From positions 124,001-188,000 of the forward strand of contig NZ_BDAP01000001.1 of assembly GCF_001598915.1 (NCBI RefSeq): a stretch of 64,000 nucleotides of DNA. Reading direction: 5' to 3'. The translations under genes were made by a program, and so were the position numbers. The stretch is from Williamsia muralis NBRC 105860 (GTDB lineage: Bacteria; Actinomycetota; Actinomycetes; Mycobacteriales; Mycobacteriaceae). Below are positions 7,970-16,489 of the stretch, in pieces. The notes beneath the pieces are model-generated. The model was not told where the DNA came from. It ran no database searches and saw only the letters and a list, made by a program, of their open reading frames with translations. Position 1 is the stretch's first letter. Every line of letters starts with the position of its first letter.

Positions 7970-9535
7970 TCAGGACTCGATTCGAGCGCTGCGCAATTCA
8001 TGCCCCTTGCTGGTGAGGCACCGTCCGCTGGGCAGGTCCCATGACCAGCCGTGGAGGTTGCAGGTCAGCTTGTCGCCCTCGATGACACCGAATTTGGTCA
8101 GATCGGCTTTGAGGTGCGGGCAGCGGCGCTGCAACTTCCAGCCGTCCTTCTCGATGGAGGACGAGTCATCGTGTGCCTCGGCGAACCACCCGTCGGCGTA
8201 AGCAATTCGCTCATCGGTCAGACACTTGAAAAACGTGTACAGGAATTCGTTGTATCCGCCGATGCGCCAGGTGGTGAAACGCGTCGAGAGAAAGATCGTG
8301 TTGACCCAATCGGGTTCGTTGTCACGCAGGACAGTTCTGACCAACTCGGGCGCAATCCGGAATCCATACCGGTATTTGCCTTCTTTTTCTTTCGGTTCTC
8401 GCACTGTGCGGTTGGGGAAGTCGAGGACAACGGTCTCCTCGCCCATCACCAATCCGACCGGATACCCGATGCCGTCGCAGATCAGATCGCTCTGGGCCAT
8501 GATCGGCTCGAAGAGCTCCTTGAGAGCGGGCAGCAAGGGGTCACCGACGGCGGGGGCCCACGTCGCCTTCTGCGCTGCGATCACCGGGGCGAACTTCTCG
8601 GCCATCCGATCGAGGTATGCGGCCTTGTTGGGGCCGAAGACCTGCTCCGGCGGATACGGATGCGACAACTCGTTGAGCTGTGAGCCGGTGATGTCGACGG
8701 TGGAGCCCGACACCATCATCAGGCCACGGTGCTTCTCCCCGTCGTCGGTGCCCTTCTCCTTCATCTGGTCCAGGAACGTCTCCTGGTCCGGGAAGATGCT
8801 CGTGGGGTCGTTCTCGATGTCGTTGAGGTAGCGCAGATCCTCGTCGAGGAACATGGGCGGCCCGGCAGACGGGACGACCCAGGTGGCACCGACCTGCTCG
8901 ATGTACGACCTCGCCCTGTCCATACCGCGCTGGCGCTTCTGGGCAGCGAAGTTGGCCTTGGAGCGTTTCGGGATGTCGTACACCATCGGGTACCAGATCG
9001 CGCCCGAGTACTGAAGCAGGTGAAGGTCGATGTGACCGAACTGCTCAGCGATCACATCGAGATCCACAGGCCGCGCATCGTTCATGTTGAAGACGGTGGT
9101 CTCACCATCGCTGACCACGAGGCCGCTGTCGCCGATGGGACCGTCAGCCGGCGCCCGCAATGCGACGATCATCACGTCGAGACTGCCCTTGTCGTTCGTG
9201 ACGGTGGTCTTCACCGAGTCCTCGGTCTCCACGAACTTCGTGAACCCGAGCTTCTCCAGTTCGCGGCGCAGGTCCGGCACCGGGTAGTCAGGGAGCAGTA
9301 CGGTCGCGTCCTTGCTGACGTTGTCGCGCAGGTTCTGCTCGTCGAAGTGGTCCCGATGGAGGTGGCTGACGTACAGGTAGTCGCAGTTGCCCAGCGCCTT
9401 CCAGTCCAGCTCACTGTTGTCGGGGAATGGCACCCATGAGGCGAAGTACGCGGGGTTCACCCATGGGTCGCACAAGATCGACCCGGCATCAGTCTGGATG
9501 TGGAATCCGGCGTGCCCAATGCTCGTGACCTGCAC
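7970..9535 (-). CDS. MBL-fold (UlaG-like) hydrolase fused to C-terminal Rieske domain, Rv3818-like
   Basis: This 521-residue protein has an N-terminal metallo-beta-lactamase domain (YVSHLHRDHFD metal motif near residue 60) and a C-terminal Rieske domain (CPHLKADLTKFG, then CNLHGWSWDLPSG). The arrangement matches the uncharacterised M. tuberculosis Rv3818 as I recall it. CMP-Neu5Ac hydroxylase combines the same two domains in the reverse order. The start is GTG 9535, preceded by GGAGG at good spacing. It is divergent from the plsC-like gene, as part of the conserved glf-distal neighbourhood. The reaction is unknown. Confidence 0.8.
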   Translation of the reverse strand: MQVTSIGHAGFHIQTDAGSILCDPWVNPAYFASWVPFPDNSELDWKALGNCDYLYVSHLHRDHFDEQNLRDNVSKDATVLLPDYPVPDLRRELEKLGFTKFVETEDSVKTTVTNDKGSLDVMIVALRAPADGPIGDSGLVVSDGETTVFNMNDARPVDLDVIAEQFGHIDLHLLQYSGAIWYPMVYDIPKRSKANFAAQKRQRGMDRARSYIEQVGATWVVPSAGPPMFLDEDLRYLNDIENDPTSIFPDQETFLDQMKEKGTDDGEKHRGLMMVSGSTVDITGSQLNELSHPYPPEQVFGPNKAAYLDRMAEKFAPVIAAQKATWAPAVGDPLLPALKELFEPIMAQSDLICDGIGYPVGLVMGEETVVLDFPNRTVREPKEKEGKYRYGFRIAPELVRTVLRDNEPDWVNTIFLSTRFTTWRIGGYNEFLYTFFKCLTDERIAYADGWFAEAHDDSSSIEKDGWKLQRRCPHLKADLTKFGVIEGDKLTCNLHGWSWDLPSGRCLTSKGHELRSARIES

Positions 9536-9647
9536 GTGCTGCCTCCAAAATCGTGGTTATTGCTTCAACTTCTGGTTCGTCGCAATGAGAACCAGAGTAT
9601 CGACCAGTTCCGGGTGGCCCCTCTTTGGCCAACGCTATGCTCGCCGC

Positions 9648-10400
9648 ATGGAACCGGTCTACGACACAGTCATCGCCATCGCCAGATCACTCTGGGCCGC
9701 CGAGGGCCTGAAGTTCACCGTGACCGGGGTCGAGAACGTACCGAAGACGGGCGGCGCCGTGGTTGCTATCAACCACACCGGCTACCTCGACTTCACCTAC
9801 GCCGGCTTGCCTGCGTTTCTGCAGGGTAAACGCAAAGTACGGTTCATGGCCAAAAAGGAGGTCTTCGACCACCGCATCAGTGGGCCGATCATGCGCAGCC
9901 TCAAACACATCCCGGTGGACCGTTCGGCCGGCGCGGACAGCTACCGCGCCGCGGTGGAATACCTCCAGCGGGGAGAGCTCGTCGGTGTCTACCCAGAAGC
10001 GACGATCAGCCGGAGTTTCGAGATCAAGGACTTCAAGTCCGGTGCTGCGCGGATGGCGCTCGAAGCGGGTGTCCCGATCCTGCCGACCGTCATCTGGGGC
10101 GCTCAGCGGGTCTGGACGAAGGGCCATCCCAAGCGGCTGGGCCGGACGAACATCCCCATCTCGATAGGTGTCGGAGAACTGATCGCGCCGGATGGCGATC
10201 CGGCCTCGCTGACCGAGCGTCTGCACAAGACGATGAGTGAGGAACTGCTGACCTTGCAGCAGAATTACGGGCCCCATCCACAAGGGGAGTTCTGGGTGCC
10301 CGCCCGACTGGGGGGATCGGCGCCCACGCTGGAAGAGGCCAACCGGATGGATGCCGAGGACCTGGCTGCCCGGGCGGCCAAACGCGACGGCGGCGTCTGA
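9648..10400 (+). CDS. 1-acylglycerol-3-phosphate acyltransferase family protein (PlsC-like)
   Basis: This 250-residue LPLAT enzyme has HTGYLD at residues 43-48 as the HX4D catalytic motif, and YPEATIS in place of the usual EGTR. It is probably membrane-associated through its N-terminal helix. The ATG at 9648 is preferred over the longer frame because homology starts there (MEPVYDTV). A TATGCT -10-like box lies within 12 nt of it with no ribosome-binding site, suggesting a leaderless mRNA. A close paralogue is at 16490. M. tuberculosis has similar paired genes (Rv3814c-Rv3816c) in this neighbourhood. Confidence 0.85.
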   Translation: MEPVYDTVIAIARSLWAAEGLKFTVTGVENVPKTGGAVVAINHTGYLDFTYAGLPAFLQGKRKVRFMAKKEVFDHRISGPIMRSLKHIPVDRSAGADSYRAAVEYLQRGELVGVYPEATISRSFEIKDFKSGAARMALEAGVPILPTVIWGAQRVWTKGHPKRLGRTNIPISIGVGELIAPDGDPASLTERLHKTMSEELLTLQQNYGPHPQGEFWVPARLGGSAPTLEEANRMDAEDLAARAAKRDGGV

Positions 10401-10401
10401 C

Positions 10402-10851
10402 CTACTTGTCGCGCTCGGCGCCGAGATTCCATTCCAGGTTCACCGTGGTGCCCTGAGGACTGGGGTTGATGCGCGGATGGTCGGCCAGCGCTTGCATCAG
10501 AGGAATGCCGCGACCGCGCAGCCGGTGAGTTGTCGGGTCCGGTTCTCGCCAGTTCCCGTGGTCCTGAACGGTCACATTCAACTGCTGATCATGCGGATGG
10601 TAGGTGGCACGCAGACTCATCGTGCCCGGCTCGCGTCCGGTGTATGCGTGCTCGACAGCGTTTGCAAGCGCCTCGTAGACCGCCAACGTGATCGAGTCGG
10701 AGAGATCGCCGACATCGGGTACATGCTCGGCAAGCCATTCAGCCAGCAACTGGCGTAGCGAGGTCGCGGCCGCCGGTTCGGCGGCCACATCGGTATACAT
10801 GAGCCGTACGCCCTCGGTCGGCGAGTTCGTCATGACTTGATCGGCACCCAC
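10402..10851 (-). CDS. Anti-sigma regulatory factor, RsbW-type GHKL ATPase
   Basis: This 149-residue HATPase_c protein has a canonical N-box (LAVYEALANAVEHAY) and G1/G2 boxes (VQDHGNW, RGRGIPLM), so it is a probable active Ser kinase for a STAS antagonist. It differs from the degenerate RsbW at 5763. It lies 29 bp downstream of a STAS gene on the same strand, giving a kinase/substrate pair. The start may be GTG 10851 or ATG 10833; neither has a strong ribosome-binding site. The sigma factor it serves is not shown by the sequence. Confidence 0.82.
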   Translation of the reverse strand: MGADQVMTNSPTEGVRLMYTDVAAEPAAATSLRQLLAEWLAEHVPDVGDLSDSITLAVYEALANAVEHAYTGREPGTMSLRATYHPHDQQLNVTVQDHGNWREPDPTTHRLRGRGIPLMQALADHPRINPSPQGTTVNLEWNLGAERDK

Positions 10852-10873
10852 AGCTCACTGTTACCCAAGCAGC

Positions 10874-10889
10874 ACCGCTTTTAAGCGGT
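10874..10889. repeat. Short palindrome across the STAS gene stop codon
   Basis: ACCGCTT, TT, AAGCGGT: a 7-bp perfect inverted repeat that contains the stop of the STAS gene and precedes the anti-sigma gene. It may modulate translation or transcript stability between the two genes. Confidence 0.35.
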
Positions 10890-11303
10890 ATAAGGATCGT
10901 TACTCTCTTCGGCGAAGTCCGCAGCCGCGGCCTCGACGGTCGCATACATGAGAATCGTCTCGTCCAAACCGACGAGACGCATGGGCCGTTCGGTGGCCGG
11001 GCCGTCGGCGACAACGCCGAATTTGCCCGTCGGCGCAATGTTCTCGTGGGCGGTGACCAGGGCGGCCATGCCCGCCGATGACAGGAAATCGACTTCGGTG
11101 ATGTCGATGATGAGTCCGGCCGGCACGCCACTGATCGCCTCGCGAACGGCGTCTGCCAGCTGCGGGACGGTGAGGATGTCGATACTTCCGCGCACGGTCA
11201 ACACCACCAGCCCACCTTTTCGGTCTGCGGCGATGGTCAGTCCGGTGCCCGGCAACTCATGACCTTCGCGGGCGACTTGCGCTTGCCCGTCGATCGATTC
11301 CAT
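10881..11303 (-). CDS. STAS-domain anti-sigma factor antagonist (RsbV/SpoIIAA-like)
   Basis: This 140-residue protein has a STAS domain at about residues 21-130 with the canonical phosphosite region LIIDITEVDFLSSAG (Ser75/Ser76). Unphosphorylated, such proteins sequester an anti-sigma ATPase. The next gene downstream encodes such an ATPase with an intact N-box, so the two probably form one switch. The ATG at 11303 follows a GGGGAA-type ribosome-binding site. Together with the pair around sigF this gives the window two antagonists and two anti-sigma proteins. Confidence 0.85.
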   Translation of the reverse strand: MESIDGQAQVAREGHELPGTGLTIAADRKGGLVVLTVRGSIDILTVPQLADAVREAISGVPAGLIIDITEVDFLSSAGMAALVTAHENIAPTGKFGVVADGPATERPMRLVGLDETILMYATVEAAAADFAEESNDPYTA

Positions 11304-11481
11304 CGATTCCCCTTGCTCAATGGTGTCTCTACCGTGCGCGCGATCCAGGAAGTCCAGACAGCACGCACCCCCGGCTTCTAGCTGAACCGACTAGTCCATA
11401 TTTGCACAGCTTGACCACACGGCAACCAATTGGTCGCCGCATTCACCGAACCCATGTTCGCAACCCGAGGAGGACGTCGGC
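11304..11481. other. Intergenic region between STAS gene and glycosyltransferase operon
   Basis: The 311-bp gap (11304-11614) separates divergent genes. Its right part holds the stress-type promoter at 11482-11507 and a leader of about 100 nt. In the left part I see no clear promoter for the STAS gene, no tRNA and no credible small gene. Confidence 0.5.
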
Positions 11482-11507
11482 GTTTCGTGTCCCGTTGGTC
11501 GGGGTAT
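11482..11507 (+). promoter_or_regulatory. SigF/SigB-type promoter of the three-glycosyltransferase operon
   Basis: GTTT (11482-11485), 16 bp, GGGTAT (11502-11507). It is followed by a leader of about 100 nt before the ATG at 11615. This links the glycosyltransferase operon to the stress sigma factor. Confidence 0.7.
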
Positions 11508-11614
11508 CAAGTTGTGTGCCCGTGCGGCGACGGGTCGATCAGACCTCGAGAGTGCGCGGTGCGATCGAGGCCCCACGGCGGGCCATCGTCGAGAGTCAGG
11601 AGCATGGAGCGTCA

Positions 11615-12751
11615 ATGACCGCTGTCCGAACTGTGTTCAGAACTTGCACTACCGAGACGACGCCGGCGGTGAGCGACGAACCGCTGTCCATCGCGCTCAT
11701 CGCATCGCACAGCTACCCGATCGCGGAACCGTTTGCAGGTGGGCTCGAAGCCCACGTGTGGCACCTGGCCAGGGCCCTGTCGAGTCGCGGTCACAGGGTG
11801 GCGCTGTTCGCGGCCGCGGGATCCGACCTGGGCATCGACCACTCGCTGCTCGATGTGAGCGAGTTCGACCCGAGCCCGGCGGCACAACGCGACACGTCGA
11901 TGCCGGAACCAGGCTTCATGGCTGCACATCACGCCTACCTGGAACTGATGATGCGCCTGGGCCGCGATGCCGAGTTCGACGTCATCCACAACCACAGCCT
12001 TCACTATCTGCCCATCGCGTTGGCCCGTACCGCGACCGCGCCGGTCCTCACGACCCTGCACACACCACCGACGCCGTGGCTGGAATCCGCGATCGAGGTG
12101 AACACCGAGAACACCCGGTTCGCCGCGGTCAGCGAGCACACCGCCCGGTCGTGGGGCCACGTTGCCCAGGACATCGAGGTGATCAGCAACGGGGTCGATC
12201 TGAGCCTCTGGCCTGCGGGTACCGGCGGCGACGACCTCGTGTGGTTTGGGAGGTTCGTGCCGGAGAAGGGCGCCCACCTCGCTGCACTCGCCGCCGACCG
12301 GGCCGGTCTCGGACTCCGGCTGGCCGGGCCCATCAGCGACCGGGAGTACTTCGACCGCGAGATCAGCCCGTTGCTCACCGATCGCATCCGGTACGTCGGC
12401 CACCTGGACCAGAGCGCATTGGCGACGGTGGTCGGCTCATCGGCCGCCACCCTGGTGACACCCCTGTGGGACGAGCCCTACGGCCTGGTGGTGGCGGAGT
12501 CGCTCGCGTGCGGGACCCCGGTCGCGAGTTTCCGGCGCGGGGGCATTCCGGAGATCGTTGGGAATGACGGCGGGGTGCTGGCGGACTCCTACGACGTCGA
12601 CTCGCTGGCAGCTGCCGCACGCCAGGCGATGACTTTGGACCGGGGCGTCGTGCGCGCCCGAGCCGAGAGTCACTGTGCCGAAGGCGCCATGGTGGATCAG
12701 TACTTGTCGCTCTATCGACGGCTGGCCGGTCACACGCATCTGGCCGCATGA
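11615..12751 (+). CDS. Glycosyltransferase family 4 protein
   Basis: This 378-residue GT-B enzyme has an N-terminal acceptor domain starting LIASHSYPIAEPFAGGLEAH and a C-terminal donor-binding domain with WFGRFVPEKG and the E-x7-E motif (EPYGLVVAESLACGTP). The likely donor is a nucleotide hexose. The ATG at 11615 follows AGGAGC; the longer frame lacks homology. It is the first gene of a tightly overlapping operon (ATGA at 12748-12751) with two more glycosyltransferases, so it probably helps build one stress-induced glycan or glycolipid. No lipid anchor or transporter is encoded in the operon. Confidence 0.85.
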   Translation: MTAVRTVFRTCTTETTPAVSDEPLSIALIASHSYPIAEPFAGGLEAHVWHLARALSSRGHRVALFAAAGSDLGIDHSLLDVSEFDPSPAAQRDTSMPEPGFMAAHHAYLELMMRLGRDAEFDVIHNHSLHYLPIALARTATAPVLTTLHTPPTPWLESAIEVNTENTRFAAVSEHTARSWGHVAQDIEVISNGVDLSLWPAGTGGDDLVWFGRFVPEKGAHLAALAADRAGLGLRLAGPISDREYFDREISPLLTDRIRYVGHLDQSALATVVGSSAATLVTPLWDEPYGLVVAESLACGTPVASFRRGGIPEIVGNDGGVLADSYDVDSLAAAARQAMTLDRGVVRARAESHCAEGAMVDQYLSLYRRLAGHTHLAA

Positions 12752-13731
12752 TCGGCTACTACGTCCACCACCAAGGCCACGGCCACCGAAATCGGGCAGC
12801 GTCGATCGCCCGGGCGATGCGAACGCCCGTCACCGCGTTGTCGTCGGCTCCGATCGAACCTGATGTGTTCCAGCGCGTTGTCGAGTTGGACCGCGACGAC
12901 CTAGGGGAGCGTCGAGATGTGACTGCCTCCGGAATGGTCCACTGGGCCCCGATCCGAGATCCGGGGATGCGCGGTCGGATGGCTCAGCTGGCCGCTTGGG
13001 TGGAGAAGACGGATCCCGCCGCACTTGTCGTGGACGTGTCGGTGGAGATCGCGGTGTTCGCCCGGCTGCTCGGTGTTCCGGTGATCGTGGTGGCAATGCC
13101 CGGCACCCGCGACGATTCGCCACATCAGCTGGCCTACGGGTTGGCCGATGCCATCATCGCGCCGTGGCCGGACGCTGTTTATGCACCGGACTGGCTGCGA
13201 CCGCACCTGCACAAGACCACCTTCACCGGTGGGATCAGCAGATTCGCCGGCAGGGCCCGGTCTTCCGACGATGCCGAACGTTCCGATGTCCTGGTGATGA
13301 CGGGTTCGGGCGGAACCCGCATCACGGAACAAACAGTCGAGGCCTGCCGATCTGCGTACCCGGACATGACGTGGCGTTTCGCCGGCGGACCCGGCAGTTG
13401 GCTGCCGGATCCCTGGCCCGCCATGTGTAGCGCCGGGGTGATCGTGGGCAACTCCGGCCAGAACACCGTCGCCGACCTGGCGGTCGCTGCCAGGCCGGCC
13501 ATCGTCATCCCCGAAGACCGTCCCTTCGGAGAACAGCGGGCCGTCGCCGAAATGCAGCGGGTGCTGCAGTTGGCCACGGTGGCATCGGCCTGGCCGGAGA
13601 CCTCGGCATGGCCGGCGTTGTGCACGGCGGCGGCGCGGACACCCTCGCACCGCTGGTCCCGGTGGGAGACAGAAGGGGCCGCTGAGCGCGCCGCGGATGT
13701 GATCGAGGACGTCGCCCAGAGATGGACATGA
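12748..13731 (+). CDS. Glycosyltransferase, MurG/GT28-like
   Basis: This 327-residue GT-B-type protein starts at MIGYYVHHQGHGHRNRAASI, the N-terminal Gly/His-rich motif seen in MurG/GT1-like enzymes that scan nucleotide-sugar donors. The C-terminal half has SGQNTVADLAVAARPAIVIP, which fits the GT28 C-terminal donor site. The start overlaps the previous gene by 4 bp. It is the middle gene of the three-glycosyltransferase operon. Substrates are unknown. Confidence 0.75.
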   Translation: MIGYYVHHQGHGHRNRAASIARAMRTPVTALSSAPIEPDVFQRVVELDRDDLGERRDVTASGMVHWAPIRDPGMRGRMAQLAAWVEKTDPAALVVDVSVEIAVFARLLGVPVIVVAMPGTRDDSPHQLAYGLADAIIAPWPDAVYAPDWLRPHLHKTTFTGGISRFAGRARSSDDAERSDVLVMTGSGGTRITEQTVEACRSAYPDMTWRFAGGPGSWLPDPWPAMCSAGVIVGNSGQNTVADLAVAARPAIVIPEDRPFGEQRAVAEMQRVLQLATVASAWPETSAWPALCTAAARTPSHRWSRWETEGAAERAADVIEDVAQRWT

Positions 13732-14552
13732 CCGTCGCCGTGCTCACCATCGTGAGTGGCCGGCACCGGCATCTGCGGGCCCAATTACGTGCTCTCGCTG
13801 CCACTTCCGATCGACCCGACCTCCACGTAGTGGTCGCCATGGACGATCCGGCCATCGCCGAGCGGGTGGACCTGGGTGAGGCGGTGGTCGCGCATGTCGC
13901 ACGCGTGGACGGCAGGCTGCCGCTCGCGCTCGCGCGCAACACAGCTGCGGCAATCGCCCTGGACCGCGGCGCCGACCTGCTGGTCTTCCTCGATGTCGAT
14001 TGCATCCCCGCGCCCGACCTCGTGTCCCGATACAAGGCCGCCGTGCACCGTCGGGCGGGAGAACGCCTGCTGTTCTGTGGGCCGGTCACGTATCTCGACG
14101 AGCGGGCTTCCGACGTGGCACGTGGCGGTGGAGACCTCGCGTCGCTGACTGCGCCCCACCGCGCGCGGCCGAACCCGCCGGCCGGTTCTGTGGAGCTCGG
14201 CACCGACATGAATCTGTTCTGGTCGTTGTCTTTTGCTGTCACCGCAGCCGACTGGACCCGGATCGGCGGCTTCTATGACGGGTACACCGGTTACGGCGGG
14301 GAGGACACCGACTTCGCCCAGATGGCGGCGTCCCAGCGATTCGAGATCGCCTGGGTGGGCGGTGCCCATGCCTATCACCAGTTCCACCCCGTCTCGAACC
14401 CGCCGGTGGAACACCTCGACGACATCTTGCTCAACGCCGACATCTTCCACCGCCGCTGGGGGTGGTGGCCGATGAATGGTTGGCTGGACGGCTTCGCCGA
14501 ACTCGGACTGGTCGTGTTCGACGACGAGCGCAATCGTTGGGTGCGAACATGA
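13722..14552 (+). CDS. Glycosyltransferase family 2 protein
   Basis: This 276-residue GT-A enzyme has a metal-binding DxD in LLVFLDVDCIPAPD and a C-terminal galactosyltransferase-like region (GGFYDGYTGYGGEDTDFAQM). Its start is either ATG 13722 or ATG 13728; both overlap the previous gene, and the second gives an ATGA junction. It is the last gene of the operon and converges on the ThDP enzyme 33 bp away. It has no membrane helices, so it probably acts in the cytoplasm. Confidence 0.85.
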   Translation: MDMTVAVLTIVSGRHRHLRAQLRALAATSDRPDLHVVVAMDDPAIAERVDLGEAVVAHVARVDGRLPLALARNTAAAIALDRGADLLVFLDVDCIPAPDLVSRYKAAVHRRAGERLLFCGPVTYLDERASDVARGGGDLASLTAPHRARPNPPAGSVELGTDMNLFWSLSFAVTAADWTRIGGFYDGYTGYGGEDTDFAQMAASQRFEIAWVGGAHAYHQFHPVSNPPVEHLDDILLNADIFHRRWGWWPMNGWLDGFAELGLVVFDDERNRWVRT

Positions 14553-14585
14553 TCCGATGGGCGGCGTACCGAAGGCGGGTGCCGA

Positions 14586-16376
14586 TCAACTGTCGTCGGA
14601 CGGCCTGACCTGCGCCAGCTTCTGTTTGGCGGTGTTCTTCACCACCTGCCACGCGTCCTGATCGCCTTTGATGAGCGCGCTGCCCAGGGACTTCGCCTGC
14701 TCGAACGTTGCGTGTGGCGGTATGGGCGGGACGTTCGGGTCGCATCGGACATCGAGCAGTGCCGGTCGGTCGGCCGCGAGGGCGGCATCCCAGGCAGGCC
14801 CGATCTCCTCGGTGGTGTCGACATTGATGCCGAGAAGGCCGATGCCGCGGGCGAACTCGGCATAGTCCATGTCGGGCAGCGACTGCGACTCGACGAACTT
14901 GGGGGTTCCCTCCATCGCGCGTTGTTCCCATGTGACCTGGTTGAGGTCGTTGTTGTGCAGCACCACCACGATCAACCGCGGGTCGGCCCACTGCTTCCAG
15001 TACCGGGCGATGGTGAGCATCTCGGCGAGGCCGTTCATCTGCATCGCGCCGTCGCCTTCGAATGCGATTCCGGGCCGGTCGGGGTGGGCCCATTTCGCCC
15101 CGATGACGTATGGCACGGCCGGGCCCATCGTTGCCAGCGTCCCCGACAGTGAGCCGCGTACCGAACCGCGGAACTTGAGATGGCGCGCATACCAATTGGC
15201 GGCGCTTCCCGAGTCGGCGGTGATGATGGCGTTGTCCGGCATCCGCTCCGACAGCTCGTGGAACATCCTGATCGGATTGGTCGGTTCGGCGTCGGTGGTG
15301 GCCTGACTCTCGGCCATCGTCCACCACTGGTCAACATTCGACTCGATGGTTTCCCGCCAGCTGCGGTCTTCTTTGCGATGCAGCAGCGGAATGAGTTGTC
15401 GCAGCGTGGTCTTCGCGTCGCCGACGATGTTCAGTTCGTAGGGGTAACGCATGCCGATCCACTTTCCGGATCGGTCGATCTGAACGGCCCTGGCCTGGTC
15501 GAGTTCGGGCAGGAACTGACTGTACGGAAAGTTCGACCCCACCGTCAGCAGCGTGTCGCAGTCGTTCATCATCTGGTAGCTGGCCGTGGTGCCCAGCAGT
15601 CCGACCGATCCGGTGACCCACGGAAGATCATCCGGCAGAACATCTTTCCCGAGCAGTGCCTTCGCGCATCCCGCGCCCAGGAGGTCGGCCACCTCGGTGA
15701 GTTCCCCGACGCAGTCGCGCGCGCCCTGACCGATCAAGATGGCAACACGCTCGCCGGCGTTGAGGAGGTCCGCGGCCTGCTGCACCGCGGCCGGATCCGC
15801 GGTGGGCGCGCCCGGTGAGAGTCCCAGGCTCGACGGCACGTGCTTGAACTCGTGCTGTGGCGGCGTGTGTTCGAGTTCGAATACATCCGACGGGAAGATC
15901 AGGGCCGTGGGTGCCTGCTCGGACAGGGCGATCCGGATCGCGCGGTCGATGAGATTGGGTATCTGCTCTGGCACGGTGCACATCTGGACGTACTCACTGC
16001 AGACGTCTTTGAACAGCGAGAGCATGTCGATCTCCTGCTGGTACGACCCGCCCATGGCGCTGCGTTCGGTCTGCCCGACCAGTGCCAGTACCGGCACGTG
16101 GTCGAGCTTCGCGTCATAGAGCCCATTGAGCAGGTGGATACCGCCGGGACCACTTGTGGCCGTGCACACTCCGATCTGTCCGGAGAACTTCGCATAACCG
16201 ACCGCTTGAAAAGCCGACATCTCCTCGTGGCGGGACTGGACGAACTGGGGAGAATTGTCGGCGCGACCCCAGGCGGCCAGCAACCCGTTGATGCCGTCGC
16301 CCGGATAGCCGAAGACCTGCCCGATGTTCCACTGCCGTAGACGTTCCAGGACGACATCGCCGACCGTTGCTGACAT
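14586..16376 (-). CDS. Thiamine-pyrophosphate enzyme, pyruvate oxidase/dehydrogenase (PoxB)-like
   Basis: This 596-residue enzyme has a Pyr domain with the catalytic Glu in VQSRHEEMSAFQAVG, a central domain (AILIGQGA), and a PP domain with the ThDP motif (FEGDGAMQMNGLAE, then HNNDLNQVTWE). The length and C-terminal extension fit PoxB-type pyruvate:quinone oxidoreductases, which convert pyruvate to acetate and CO2 at the membrane and are often stationary-phase stress genes. The ATG at 16376 follows GGGAGA. A near-consensus stress promoter lies 43 nt upstream. Pyruvate as substrate is an inference. Confidence 0.8.
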   Translation of the reverse strand: MSATVGDVVLERLRQWNIGQVFGYPGDGINGLLAAWGRADNSPQFVQSRHEEMSAFQAVGYAKFSGQIGVCTATSGPGGIHLLNGLYDAKLDHVPVLALVGQTERSAMGGSYQQEIDMLSLFKDVCSEYVQMCTVPEQIPNLIDRAIRIALSEQAPTALIFPSDVFELEHTPPQHEFKHVPSSLGLSPGAPTADPAAVQQAADLLNAGERVAILIGQGARDCVGELTEVADLLGAGCAKALLGKDVLPDDLPWVTGSVGLLGTTASYQMMNDCDTLLTVGSNFPYSQFLPELDQARAVQIDRSGKWIGMRYPYELNIVGDAKTTLRQLIPLLHRKEDRSWRETIESNVDQWWTMAESQATTDAEPTNPIRMFHELSERMPDNAIITADSGSAANWYARHLKFRGSVRGSLSGTLATMGPAVPYVIGAKWAHPDRPGIAFEGDGAMQMNGLAEMLTIARYWKQWADPRLIVVVLHNNDLNQVTWEQRAMEGTPKFVESQSLPDMDYAEFARGIGLLGINVDTTEEIGPAWDAALAADRPALLDVRCDPNVPPIPPHATFEQAKSLGSALIKGDQDAWQVVKNTAKQKLAQVRPSDDS

Positions 16377-16418
16377 GGCTCTCCCTGTGGTGCGTGAATC
16401 ACTCTCCGTGCCGGCCGC

Positions 16419-16444
16419 ATACCCGCCCGGCAGCTCGCTCACAC
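16419..16444 (-). promoter_or_regulatory. Probable SigF-type promoter of the PoxB-like gene
   Basis: On the minus strand GTGT (16444-16441), 16 bp, GGGTAT (16424-16419). One mismatch in the -35. The predicted leader is about 36 nt. E. coli poxB is also a stationary-phase-sigma gene, which fits. Confidence 0.5.
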
Positions 16445-16489
16445 CCGTGTGCAGAGCTCGCGCCACCTTGGGGCCGTTACCCTGAGCGC

